This document shows positions 13,776-26,300 of a DNA stretch of 64,000 nt, piece after piece. How positions within the stretch are numbered: position 1 is the first letter of the stretch; the number at the start of each line of letters is the position of its first letter. The position numbers and the translations under genes were made by a program. Origin of the DNA: Diadema setosum (lineage: Eukaryota > Echinodermata > Echinoidea > Diadematoida > Diadematidae). The notes under the pieces were generated by a model. The model saw nothing but the letters and a program-made list of their open reading frames with translations. It was not told the DNA's origin and made no database searches. The DNA lies in contig NC_092694.1 in NCBI RefSeq assembly GCF_964275005.1, positions 32,066,967-32,130,966 on the forward strand, read 5' to 3'.

Positions 13776-14463
13776 TGTGACCGTGCGTCACAAAATCAAC
13801 AAAAAGTCACACCCCTTGATTTTACGCAAGGACTGAAAAAGATGAAATGGGCCAACCGAGTCAATCTTGAGTTTTTCATATTTTCTGAAAGAGCTAACCT
13901 TCTTCTACATCATTCTTTAGTTTGGGATCATAACATGTGTTTTCAGCAGTTTTTCTACAACTCTTTTTTTTTTTTTTGGGGGGGGGGGGAGAGTACCAAA
14001 ATGAATGATCAGGTACATCTCAGAGGCTCCCTTTCATTTCTTGAAATCCCTTGCACGCTCTTCACTTTCAACTCTAATAACTTTTGAAAGGATATTGCTA
14101 CTGCTTTGAAAGTTGGCATTAATCATGGACAGAATGTGTTAATAGATTGTCCTAAATTTCAGCTTAATCTGATAATCCCTTCATTGTTGTTGCCCTGGTG
14201 GTTTACATCCTGTGTTTTGTCCCTTTCATTGCACAGCTAGCACAGCTTGGTTGATAGATAGACCCTGTACTTCAGAGCCTCTTTTCTCAGTTCACACTTT
14301 TCCAAAGTGTGTGCTTTCTTTCCAGCATTCAGATAAGTTAGGGGATTCCATTTGAGTTGAGTTATACATCATTTTAAAGGTTAGATTCTGCTTTTTCAGA
14401 ATCTGCCCTTAACTGAAAATCCATGTCTGGCGACTTTTTGTTGGTTTTGTGATGCAGGGTCAC
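13776..14463 (-). mobile_element. ~690-bp non-autonomous DNA element, TGTGACC family, copy A
   Basis: The ends are TGTGACC...TCACAAAA and GTTTTGTGATGC...GGGTCAC, next to TA dinucleotides, as in Tc1/mariner-type TA target duplications. The copy is collinear in reverse orientation with those at 19434-20120 and 26269-26968. Shared landmarks are the CCATGTCTGGCGACTTTTTG end, a TCAGAGCCTCTTTTCTC block and a CTTTTGAAAGGATA block. A T-run/G-run was inserted near 13967-13989. Confidence 0.75.
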
Positions 14464-14491
14464 TCATTATACACAAACAGAACAGAGAATG

Positions 14492-14532
14492 CCCCCCCCC
14501 CCAAAAAAAAAAAAAAAAAAAGGGGGGGGGGG
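14492..14532. repeat. Homopolymer hairpin C11-A19-G11
   Basis: Eleven C, nineteen A and eleven G follow one another without a break, so the C and G runs could pair as an 11-bp stem around an A loop. It lies 29 bp after the end of transposon copy A. Confidence 0.95.
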
Positions 14533-15249
14533 AGAGGGAATGACTGATGCATAGCTAAAAGATGTAACTGAATTTCACTGTTCAGTTTGCAAAAATATTC
14601 TTACATGGCAATCAGCTGATCAGATTGCAAAAACTCCATGACCAATTTCATAATTGATACCAATCCTTAAGATTTTTTTTTTCACTCTCCACTGGATAAC
14701 AATCACTGTAGCCATTCAGTCATTCTAAGTTTCTTTTAAAAATTGATTTGAACAACGGAAATTTCAAGTACAGTTGTATTAGACAAGGAGTAAACATCAA
14801 TGAATGACTGACATTCACCTCGCACACGATTAATATTAATACTGCCCGTCTAGCTTTTTTCGGTGAGAGAAGTACATGTATATCAAAGTAAAATCACACC
14901 TACACCTTATGTGTTTATGTTCTCGTTTTACGGTGGGGCCAAGTCCAGCATTTTATGCAAGAATTAAAGGTACATATGTATTTGTAAACTCATTAAGAAT
15001 CACTACACATATATGACAATTACAGCAGAACAAAACATACCAATTCCTATTGGAAAACACATTTTGTACATATGACGTCTCCATTGCAGCAACATTTATA
15101 TTTCTGAGTACAAAGTTGTACATATTATTTGCTGAAACATTATTCTAAAATACGTTGCATAAAGTACATTTATCATTATATACATTATAAAAGATGTTGA
15201 CAAAATAATCTTTTGTATATCATACACAGCAGGATTGCATCTATGAGAA
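14533..15249. other. Intergenic DNA, nothing recognised
   Basis: AT-rich sequence without a supportable gene or repeat. Confidence 0.4.
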
Positions 15250-15437
15250 TGTATACAGGGAAATCTTGTTACAATGAGGACCTAAAAACTATGACAATTA
15301 CCTCCGATTATATCAGGTTTCTCACTATATCAAAGTACAAAAACAAAGAAATATAAAGAGTTGGGATCTACAAAATCACCTTTTTGAATAAGAGTTTTGT
15401 TATATCCAACCTCTTTATAACAAGGTTCCACTGTATT
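15250..15437. mobile_element. MITE, GGAACCTTGTTATA family, copy 1
   Basis: It runs from ACAGGGAAATCTTGTTACAA to TTATAACAAGGTTCCACTGT. The interior (GTTGGGATCTACAAAATC) is found in reverse complement at 32254-32437. It is flanked by TA and its ends start CAGTGGAAC/CAGGGAAAT, like the CAGTGGACTCCC family at 29074 and 45320, to which it is probably related. Confidence 0.7.
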
Positions 15438-16030
15438 CCCTTCTTCCCACCTCCCTGGTGTGACCCTGTATCACAAACTCTTGAAAAAGTCACAAATATT
15501 GACTTTGCAGCAAACCACCAAAATGTCTTTTGAATCAAAACTGCTGATTTGGGATTTGGGGGCATTTTCAGACAGAGTTACTCATTTCATTTACCTAAAT
15601 TCAAAGTTTGAAAGCATCTAGGTTGTGTGATTTGAACAATTTATCTAGACCCATTGTTCAGGATTTCTAGTTGGTTTTTCTCCAATTTCAACCCATGAAG
15701 TGGGTGAAAATGCACAGTGAACCCAACAAAAACTGTTAAAAAAAACCAAAAACAATGTGAAATGGTGGGAAGAAACTTTGATGTTTTGACATAATCATAA
15801 TTACAACACAAAGTCTGCAATCCTGATTCTGTTTCACAATCAAGGGTGACTCTTGTGCACTTGAGCAGATCTTTAGTAGAATTCCTTGAAATGTCCCCCC
15901 CCCCCCCATCATTCATCTTTGACAGGAAAGGAACATTCAAGTCTAAAGAGTTACAAATCATATTTTAATCTGAGAAACTCCTCTCTTAAAAAAAAAAAAA
16001 ATTAGAGCTACTTCAAAGACTGCATCTGGC

Positions 16031-16194
16031 CTGGGGCCTGTTGCATAAAAGTTACTATTGTGGTAACTTCGCCACCCAATGGTAACTACCATGGCAACAA
16101 TACTCAACAGCCAATCAAAATCAAGGATTCCATGGAAGTTACCACTGGATGGCAAAGTTACCATCATAGTAACTTTTATGCAACGGGCCCCTGG
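16031..16194. mobile_element. Palindromic MITE, GGGGCCCGTTGCATAAAA family, copy 1
   Basis: A 164-bp foldback: CTGGGGCCTGTTGCATAAAA at the left and CTTTTATGCAACGGGCCCC at the right, with a second inner pair GGTAACTTCGCCA / TGGCAAAGTTACC and an inner CCATGG on each side. A near-identical copy lies at 19088-19250, and more distant relatives at 25193 and 54679. Confidence 0.85.
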
Positions 16195-16570
16195 TGAGTT
16201 TTCATGGATTTTGTGATAGAGTGTCACATACTGTTGGTCTAAATGTGAAAATATTTGCAGTTCATTAATTTAAGCGTACCACACCCTACTTTTGGCTAGT
16301 GCATATATCTTCACAATTTTCCCTGTATATATTCAACAGGCTACACCATGACCTTCATCAGTGATGCTTTCCTGGTATTGTACATGTATGCATGTGGTAT
16401 GTGTGAATGTGTGAATGTGTCCTGGTTTATAGTAGATGTATTCATTTGAGCGCATGTGTGTACTGGTACGCTGGTACAATGTACATGTAGTTACTATGCA
16501 GACTTTACATTTGAAAAGCTGAGACATTGCATCAATTTTCATGCAGGGACTTTTTTTTTCCTATGGTGAA

Positions 16571-16977
16571 TTGCATAAAAACATACAAGTGTTCAATTGC
16601 ACAGCAAGAATTCAAGAACCCACAAATACAATGTATGTCTTTGAGCCACTCAGCATGAAAAATATTCATGTACACAACTTTGCTATCATGTAATTCAGTA
16701 CAATCAAAGCAGGTACATGTATGTACTGTAATGCCAGAAAATGCAGCAGGAATTTTGTGTGCTACAATGTTGCATAATTGCATAAAAACATACAAGTGGT
16801 CAATTGCACAGCATGAATTCAAGAACCCACAAATACAATGTATGTCTTTGAGCCACTCAGCATGAAAAATATTCATGTACACAACTTTGCTATCATGTAA
16901 TTCAGTACAATCAAAGCAGGTACATGTATGTACCGTAATTCGCAGAAAATGCAGCAGGAATATCGTGCGCTACAATG
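16571..16977. repeat. Tandem duplication of a 207-bp unit
   Basis: Two adjacent copies (16571-16777 and 16778-16977) begin TTGCATAAAAACATACAAGT and are nearly identical, differing by a few substitutions and small indels. Any open frame repeated across it is a by-product. Confidence 0.95.
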
Positions 16978-18201
16978 TCATTGATTTTTCTAGAAATCTC
17001 TAGGTGCATTCTGCAATTTTTGTCACGCACTGTACAAAGCAACGTTTATTTGTGATAAAAATTATTACCTTATCCCACACAAGTATGTCTCTAATACTAC
17101 ACTCTTCCTCAGATCAATTCCTGTACGTTGTAGTTAATAGAAATTTGATGTAAGATCTCAGCCTGGGCTAAGGCACTCAGAATCCAGTGCCAAGCATATT
17201 TGTTTGCAGACCTGAAATAAGGAACAGCAGCTTACTCCAGCAGAAAAAAAAAATAGCGAAGGCTGTTTCTGACAACTAGAAGGATTGCCTGAGGTTTACG
17301 CCGGAACATAGAAGCAGCTAATGTGTGAACTTTAATCCGAGTACTGAATTGTATTTGGTAACAACAAGTGATTTGAATAGCTCGTTATTAGGTCATCCAG
17401 GGAAAACTGTACATAAATTTGAATACGTTAGTAGCCAAGAGTACTTTGCAAAGTTGTTATTCTATCTCAAGGTCCTCACTCTGTTGGTGCTACACAGGTA
17501 TATATTTAATGATTTGGACCAACAATTCTTTATTAAATGGCTGAAGCATAACTTATGTTAATGTTAAGGTGATATTATTAGTGATCTGTTGCACTGCTTG
17601 CTAAATAATATGAATATATAATAAGATTTTGCCAACACACAATTTATAACTTTATATGATACACAGTAAGAAGTGAGTATGTAATATATCTCATAAATCT
17701 GAAAACTCTTTGAATAAACAAAATATTGCAATCTTATTATTTGAACTAATTCTAATAGTACCCTTGAACAATATTGCATACTTGATATGGTCACACATAA
17801 ATCTATTCAAGAATTATCAATATTTACAGAAATTTGCTGAACCCATTAACATTTTCCCTGTATACTTGTATTTACAACAGTCAATTCAAGCAGTCAAAAT
17901 CCTGAATATAACGAAACAAAAAAAAAAAATTGATAGCGCAAAATAATTGATGTTTTTCGATGTTGTTTCCAGATGATGTTTGACTCTCTGCAAGCTGCTG
18001 CTGCCACACACACCAGTTGAAGATTTACTTGATTTGTTGGTGCAGTAGATACCACTGTGAAAAAAACTGTGTATAAATATGGTGTTAAAAAAAATCATGT
18101 GTAAAACACTGTGTAACACACAGTACAGAGTTCTCTGTGTATTGCATGGTACACCATACACCAAAGAACAGTGGAATCCACATACTGCCATACACCCTGT
18201 G
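16978..18201 (-). other. Downstream flank and probable 3' UTR of the TMEM68-like gene
   Basis: On the minus strand this follows the TAA at 18202. AATAAA occurs at 17524-17529 and about 17045-17050 (minus strand) and could serve as a poly(A) signal, but neither is proven. No other gene is seen. Confidence 0.4.
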
Positions 18202-18309
18202 TTACTCTGTCTTTGTTGTGTCAGGCGTCCATCTCTCCAGGAAGGCACGGCGGATGCTACCAGGAATCTGCTGGTGGGTCCTGATCAGGCTTTCCACTCC
18301 TTCCCGCGC
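18202..18309 (-). CDS. TMEM68-like gene, coding exon 7 with the stop codon
   Basis: It encodes AREGVESLIRTHQQIPGSIR, then RAFLERWTPDTTKTE, ending in TAA at 18202-18204. The acceptor CTTGACAG enters phase 0. The SLI-x-x-HQ-x-IPG pattern matches the C-terminus of TMEM68 proteins. Confidence 0.93.
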   Translation of the reverse strand, partial: AREGVESLIRTHQQIPGSIRRAFLERWTPDTTKTE

Positions 18310-18990
18310 CTGTCAAGGGTCAGAGTTGAAAGGTTAAAACTAATAAGGCCTTTGGGTAATTTCACTGCAGATGTTTATCATCTTGTCATCAATATACATA
18401 AAACTACTACAACTTAGTACCTCTGAATTTCACTGTACAGTATGTCCTCCCCACCAAAAAAACAAAAACAAACAACAACAACAATCAGATTCTGCATTGA
18501 TAACTTTCAAAATGATTAAACAATCTGAATACTATTTCAAGGTATGAAACTGTCACTTCTTAATACAGTATCTACATTTTGCAGAAAACCCCATTCCACT
18601 TGGCTAAGAGGTCACATAGAAATGTTGACTTTGTAAAGGCATGTCAAGTTTAGCACTTAGATGCTCTTGGAACTGTGTGAACAGAATGGACAGAACTTGG
18701 AGGGAAGGGATTCCTGACATGCTCTACAAAGATCTTCATTTCTCTTTGACCGCTGCAGAAAATCGGATGGGGTCTTCCATAAAGTATAGGTAAGTTATAG
18801 TTTCATACCCTGAAACAGCATTCACATTGTTTAATCATTTTGAAAGTTACAGTGTGTATCAATGCGAAATCTGATTGTATCTTTTTTCCCTAAAAATTGT
18901 AGGCCTATTTGTATTGCTTTACCAGTTCACTAGTTATTGTTGTGGAAAGTCCGATTGTATTTTATTATTATTATTATTATTATTTTTATT

Positions 18991-19021
<31 letters not shown>

Positions 19022-22000
19022 TTTTTTTTTTTTTTTTGGGGGGGGGGGGGGAGACATACTGTATAATATGCAATGTTGGAGAAAGACCTGGGGCCCGTTG
19101 CATAAAAGTTACAATTATGGTAATTTTGCCATTCAATGGTAACTTCCATGGAATTCTTGATGTTGATTGGCTGTTGAGTATTGTTACCATGGTAGTTGCC
19201 ATTGGATGGCAAAGTTACCATAATTGTAACTTTTATGCAACGGGCCCCAGATGGAACTGGCTACATTCATCATTTATGCACATAATCACACACACACACA
19301 CAAAACCAAATTGCCAATGTGAAAGGGAAAAGGAACTTCACTTCTCAAATGTTTTGCAAGTGTACGAACCAGTGATGGATTTAGCACCCAAAAGGACTTT
19401 GAAAAGACCGTCAATGAAACAAATAATCTCATATGTGACCCTACATCACAAAACCAACAATAATTTGCCAGACATGGATTTCTAGTTAAGGGCAGATTCT
19501 AAAAGAGTAAACTCTAAGCTTTAAAATGATGAATAACCCAATTCAAATGGACTCCCCTAACCTATCTAAATACTGGAAAGAAAGCACACTCTGGAAAAGC
19601 TTGAACCGAGAAAAGAGGCTCTGAAGTACAGGGTCTATTCAAACCCTTAATCTTTACCAAGCCGTGCTAGCTGTGTGATGAAAGGGACAAAACACAAGAT
19701 GTAAACCACCGGAGCGACAACAATGAAGGGATTATCAGATTAAGCTGAAATTGAGCATGTTCTATCAACACATTCTGTCCATGTCTAATGCCAACTTTCA
19801 AAGCAGTAGCATTATCCTTTCAAAAGTTATTAGACTTGAAAGTGAAGAGTGTGCAAATGATTTCAAGAAATTAAAAGGGGCCTCTAAGACATACCTGATC
19901 ATTCTACTCTCCCCCAAAAAGGGTTGTAGAAAAACTGGTGAGAACAGGTCTTCCCATTCATGTTATGATCCTAAACTGAAGAATAATGTAGAAAAAGTAT
20001 AACTCTTTCAAAAAATATGAAAATCTCAAGACTGACTCGATTGACCCATTTCACCTTTTTGAGTCCTCACGTAAAATCAAGGGGTGTAACTTTTTGTTAG
20101 TTTTGTGATGCACAGTTACATATGAACAATTTGGTATACATGAGACACCCCCCCTCCCCTCCCGGATTGGAGCAGATGTCTGGATACTGTCAAGAAAAAA
20201 GAGATTACCTAATCCCAATGACCTCATGGCCTTCAACAGCAACTGATCAATCGTCACACATGAGTGAGCCCTCTAACAATGCTACTATTAAAAAAGGCAG
20301 GGTGAATTGCCTGGGCAAATAAAGAGTTAACCCGCTGAGGACGGACTGACTTTGCTAAAATACGCATTTCCCATAGACACCTGTCCGAGTAGTCTATTAA
20401 GGACTCATCTTCAACAGGTTGAGGTAGGGGAAATCCCTATTGCTGTAATGTGTATGTTTTTGAATGTAATAATATGTATTTATGGTAAACTAACACCCCA
20501 TATTTCTCTTTTATTACTCACTTTTTGCACAATGTCATCGACACTCATGTCAGGTGTCACCTTTATGGGAGCTCCAATGTAGGTCCTGTGGAAAAAAAAC
20601 AAATAACAAATGTGAAAACTTGTTGTGTCTGGAACTACTAAAGTTTTGTGGATTGCTCAAAATTATATTTTTAGTTTCAGTACATTACTACTGAATGGGG
20701 AAAAACCCAAGTAATACATTTTATTGAGAAGATGGAATCACAGAAACAGAAAGTGAAATTAAAGATAATAAAAAGTTTTGGTACTTCAAAAGTTTCCCTG
20801 AATTTCCTTGTCTTGGTTTGTGTTTCATGTTAAAGTACGTTGTCTGTGAGAATTACTTGCCCCAAAGTGCTCTCATGTCTTAGTAATCATGCAATAATGG
20901 TTTCATACCAGAGCCGTCGCCGTACAGCGTCGATAAATATTGTACGAAACCACTGACTGCGACCAGCAGCCCCGTACGCATAGCGTAATGGGGCTTTGCA
21001 TTGTAACATTCAGGATCATGACAGAATTAGTATCGCGGGTAAATGTCAATTTAAAATCCCAAAATTTCTTCGATTTGAAGACTTAACAATTGAGTTGAAG
21101 TATTGAAAACGGGCTTCGAACAACGTTTGGTTCTGCCAATAGTCCCTTTCTTTTTGAATTGATGACTGAATGTGACTCGGTCGAGAGGACCTTGGAAAAG
21201 CTACATACACCATGGACCGATGCATACACTGACTACTACCGCCAGCGCATGTGCACACAAACATCTTATCCGTTGATATGGGATTTGAAATTTGTGCGCA
21301 TGTGATGTGTTCGCATGCACTGGCTGTAGTATTCAGTGTACATGGTTGTATGTAGCTCTCCCAAGGTCCTCTCGGCCGAGTCACATTCAGTCATCAATTC
21401 GAACAGAAAGGGACTATAGGCAGAACCAAACGTTGCCCGAAGCCTGTTTTCAATACTTCACCTTTATTGGTAAGTCTTCAAATTGAAGAATTTTTGGGAT
21501 TTTAAGTTAACATTTATCCCGCGATACTAAATCTGTCATGATCCTGAATGCTACAATGCGAAGCCCGATTACGCTATGCGTATGGGACTGCTGGTCGCTA
21601 TGCGTATGGGGCTACTGGTCGCAGTTAATTGCATGATTACAAAGACATGAGAGCACTTTGGGGCGAGTAAGTCTCACAGTGTTAGTTATATGAAAGGTAC
21701 TTTAACCTGAAACACAAACTAAGACAAGGAAATTTTTGAGGTACCAAAACTTTTTATTATCTTTAACTAACAATGAGCTTGCTATGATGTACATCAAGAT
21801 AGCTTATCTTTATTTCTTTTTATCTGTCTGCTTGTCTGTCTCTTTCTCCTTGTTGAAACATCAAATTTTACTTCAATATACCTGAGCTTAACCGGAAACC
21901 CTCCATAGATTGGAACCAGTGGGGCCCTAGTCTTCTCGTACAGCCACCTGAGGATGCCCCGGCCCAGCCTGGGTGTGCGGAATGCTTCGCGGCAGTTTTG

Positions 22001-23340
22001 AGTAAAGACTGGAATGATAGGCTAGCGGGCAAAGAGAAGAAGGATGCACATACTAAAGCTTGTGTGTGGTGAATTCATCTGCAATACTCGACTTACACTA
22101 GTTTATATTTGAATGGATAAATACTGTATACACTATATACTTTGCATTGGATGCTATTTGGAAAAATGATAACGCACAAAAATATCAACTTTAATCCTGT
22201 CATGAAAGCGAGGAGCGTGCCTGAATTTCTTCATCCATTACACTCCACAATAGCAAATTTAACCACTTGCTAAAACGTTGGGAAGTCCCGATTTGCAAAA
22301 GAATTAGACTCATTAAATATATGATGTATACAGTACTACATGCTAATGAAAGGAGCTCAGTGAGTCAATGTGAGTTCCAGGGCATGCAAAGGGTCAATCT
22401 ACCTGGTACGGATGAAATAATTTCATACATCAAAATTATGAGGAATATGACATTATACACACCACTACACACAAAAGGTGTCACTGATGAATTGGCAATG
22501 TGGTATACATGGTAGTGAATAAGACTCTTAACTTTCAAACAGAGGTGCCAAGTTCAAATCCTGCCAAGTACCCAAGTTCTTGAAAAAAGTGTTCTCCCCC
22601 ACCATGTCCCTCTTGACCTAGGTGTACGGACGAGTACCTGGCAATGCTAGGGTAATGAAAAATGGCAGGGCCCTCTGGTAGTGCAGAGGAAACACTGAAG
22701 AGGTTCCCCTGGATAAAGAAGACCTCATATCAATTACTATTTCTCTTACCCATGGCTGCACACTAACCCAATTTTTCTACTGGTCTGACCTGTCTGTCAG
22801 ACCAGTTAGGTACCCAGTTTTTCCAGTTTTTACTGGTCCATTCCTGAAAAAGTTAATGGTCCGACCCTGATTTTTACTGGTTAGGGACTATCGGACCAGT
22901 GCTAGTGTGCAGCGTTGTCTTACCACTTGAGATTCCTTGGCAACGATGGCAAAACCTTTCCTTTGGTACCACAAGAGGGGGTAGTTGCTGTCGCTGAAGT
23001 ACGCCTCCCTTGTTCCGCCAGGAGCTATCGCCATAAGGTTACCTTCCTTCAGAATCCGTACACACTCCTCTCGGCTTCCAGTTGTCACGGCAAAGATTCG
23101 CCATAGCAACTTTAATCCTGCAAATGTGTAGATCTTATTTTTTATTCACTTTTTTAAGAAAAGGAGGAAATGATTTTGAATTTTGTTACGACACACACAT
23201 TCACTCCATGTACAATACACATCGTTTATAAACCTTAACTTTCATTGGAATGTTGGAAACAGTAGTGAGAGAGCTGTATTTTTTACAAGGTATGACATAG
23301 CCAATACTTACGTATATTTTGGCTATGCCTATGTACAAAC

Positions 23341-23380
<40 letters not shown>

Positions 23381-26300
23381 AACTGTATATGTATGCAGGT
23401 ATTGGCCACACAATACACAATGTAGAAGTCAATAACCCTTGAACAACCTGCTTACCACTGGTTCTTAATCCCCATAAAATACTGTCTTGCTGATAAATTT
23501 GTGGTCGGCCTAGAAGCCGAAATATGCACGTTTATACATTTGTAGTAAAACTAGAAATGTCGCTACAGCGACTGGTTATACCCCCGCCAAACAACATTTC
23601 ATATTAAAAGCTTTGGTCAAAACAACATTTGATAAGCTTTGGTCAAAAAACTGAGGAAGTAGTTAAATCCGCAAGATCTTTCCTTGATCTTCTGCCATTA
23701 ATATGCCGTTACCATGGCAATGTACTTTCGGGTACTGTCGAAAAATGCGTCTTGCACATCTACAACCAAAGGCACACATCTGTACCAAGTTTCATGGAAA
23801 TTGGACAAAAACTGAGGAAGTAGTTTGCAACACAAAATCTTCCATCATTTTGGCTCATAATATGTGAGCTGTTACCATGGCAACATACTTTTTGTCACTG
23901 TCAAGAAATGTGTCATGCTGACCTATATCCTAAGACAAACATTCAATATGAATTCCATGAGAATTGGAAGAACACTGATGAAGCAGTTTTGCCATGAATC
24001 ATTTTGCCCTATATTTTACCAATAACATGCCGTTACCATGGCAACGCACTTTTTGCCACTGCGGAAATATGTGTCTTGCACATTAACATATTCAGATGAA
24101 CATCTGTACCTAATTTCATAAAAATTGATCAAAAACTGTGGGAGGAGTTCGCGACGCAAGATTTGTACCCATTTTTGCCCATGATATGCCGTTACCATGG
24201 CAACGTACTTTTGGGTACTGTCAAAAAATACGTCTTGCACATCTACAACCCAAGGCACACATCTGTGCCAAGTTTTATGGGAATCGGTTGAAAACTGAGG
24301 AAGTAGTTCGCGACGCAAGATTTGTACCCATTTTTGCCCATAATATGCCGTTACCATGGCAACGTACTTTTGGGTACTGTCAAAAAATACGTCTTGCACA
24401 TCTACAACCCAAGGCACACATCTGTGCCAAGTTTTATAGGAATCGGTTGAAAACTGAGGAAGTAGTTCGTGACGCAAGATTTGCAACGGACCGACCGCCC
24501 GACCGCCCGACCGACCGTCCGCTGATTCCTATATACCCCCTTCAAACTTCGTTTGGCGGGGGTATAATAATCACGACTAATAGATCACAGAATCTGCATT
24601 CATCACTGAAGAAGGAAATAATGTGTCCGGCACCAATTGGGCAGAGGCATAAAAGCAACAACTACACTGTAATTCAAAGCCAACCTGTGTGCAAAATATC
24701 AAACCCTGTATGTTGTGACAGTCTCAAATCTTTGGACTGCCTGCTCTACTTCAAACAGCAACAGCAAAGATTACAGATAAGTGCTTGCTGCATCCAAAGT
24801 CCTTTGGCATGTATGTACAACAATCAAACACTGCAAACAACAAGGAATGCAGATATACATGTAAACAAATCCACAGCCACACCCCCAAATAAGACCAACA
24901 TGCCTGAAGTATGTCAAATTTGTTTATGTTCAACATGCACTTTGTCAAGACATGTACGCAGTGGTACTGTTTTATCAATGAGTACAATACGTACTCTTGG
25001 GCATGTATATTCTCACTATTACACTATGTACAGTTGTACCTGGTACATCAAAACCTTCTCAAGTGAAAACTAAAGAAAGAGTACGACTTCTAATACTTCT
25101 ATATGAAAAAAGCAAAACAAAAACAAAAATATATGGAATGTCACTTTGTGGTGTCAATTTAATTTTTCATAGGAAATATACACAAGAGCAACCAGGGCCC
25201 CATTTCATAAAACTTCTGATCAATAACAAGTTGCAATGGTTGATATATTCAAGGCACTGAAGTCCTCGCATCTGATTGGCTGAGAGCAAATTTGTCATAG
25301 AAATGTCGTAGTTGTTATCGATAACATATTTTATGAAACGGGATCCAGGTTTCTGGTTCAAGTCTCCTAGCTGCAGCTGTTGCCCTCCTCTAGAGGTAAG
25401 GCCTCCTCCCCTGTCTAGTCCCTTGGAGGGGATTAAAGCCATAGGTTGCTTGCTTACCATAGATAGGCCTACACTGCTTTCTTAGTGGCCACATATGCTG
25501 TAAAGTAAATCACGATACAAAATACAGTGTACTACAAAAATGATAAGACTACCACCCAGCGCTTTTACAACGTAAAGATAATATTGTGAGCGCCATATAT
25601 TTAGCCAGTCTAATTTTTCTCGAATTGGGGATTTGCATCAATTTTGTGAGTGGTTAGATTTGTGATAGTGGGGTACAGCAATGGACGAGAAAATGTACTT
25701 GTGCAAGTCACATTCATGCTTGGATCTGAGTAAATATGTTCATGTGTTGCTACTTGTATAAATCTAAGCACCTACTTTATAACTTTTGGCTTGTTTCATT
25801 GCAAGGATATCTGAAAATGAAATGAGCAGCACCCTAAATAGTGAATCCAGTTTTTGACTTACGCTTGTAATTTCACACATATAGAGGACAACAATACTAC
25901 TTTCTATAATATTATTATTCTGATTGAAAAGCACTATTATTGATCTGTAGAAGACCATTATTACTGATTCAATTTCACACAAGGAGCAATACTGAGACCA
26001 CAGAAATTATACAGAAGAATACAATATTTGGCTTCTTGCCAAAACCTTTGCGAGTTAATAATCAAATAAGATTTTTGTTGTATGAGGGTCCTAGTCATAA
26101 TCAAGATGCAGGCTAAGTTAACAAACTGCAGAAAAAACAAAGCATTAATATCTAATCAACTTTAAGGCAAAGATTAAGTTGTCTAGGTATTGACTGTCTG
26201 AGGTCAGAATGACCAGATAATATTTTGGCAAGTGCAGGGGTAGCACCACTGACAGACAAGAACCTATATGTGACCCTGCACCACAAAACAAACAAAAAGT

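Larger units (their letters stand above)
18310..20521 (-). other. TMEM68-like gene, intron 6
   Basis: It carries the simple-repeat tract at 18961-19051, a palindromic MITE (19088-19250), transposon copy B (19434-20120) and a piggyBac-like MITE relative (20331-20421). No coding signal besides the flanking exons. Confidence 0.8.
22022..22923 (-). other. TMEM68-like gene, intron 4
   Basis: It contains a tRNA-like SINE fragment (22480-22735) and a MITE (22755-22914). Otherwise AT-rich with no features. Confidence 0.8.

Noticed and set aside
16532..16882. Frame with an internally repeated peptide
   Set aside because: It is a consequence of the 207-bp tandem duplication.
18937..19485. 182-codon plus-strand frame
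   Set aside because: It covers a TTA/T/G simple repeat and a palindromic MITE, with no coding character.
22540..22575. Possible tRNA gene
   Set aside because: Box-A- and box-B-like signals are present but no acceptor stem or cloverleaf closes. A tRNA-derived SINE fits better.
23551..24570. CRISPR-like regular repeats
   Set aside because: The units are ~160 bp, contiguous and without unique spacers, in a eukaryotic intron.
24138..25073. 311-codon plus-strand frame
   Set aside because: It runs through the ~160-bp tandem units of a Helentron-like element and then into unrelated DNA. The repeated peptide follows from the tandem DNA repeat, and no domain is recognisable.
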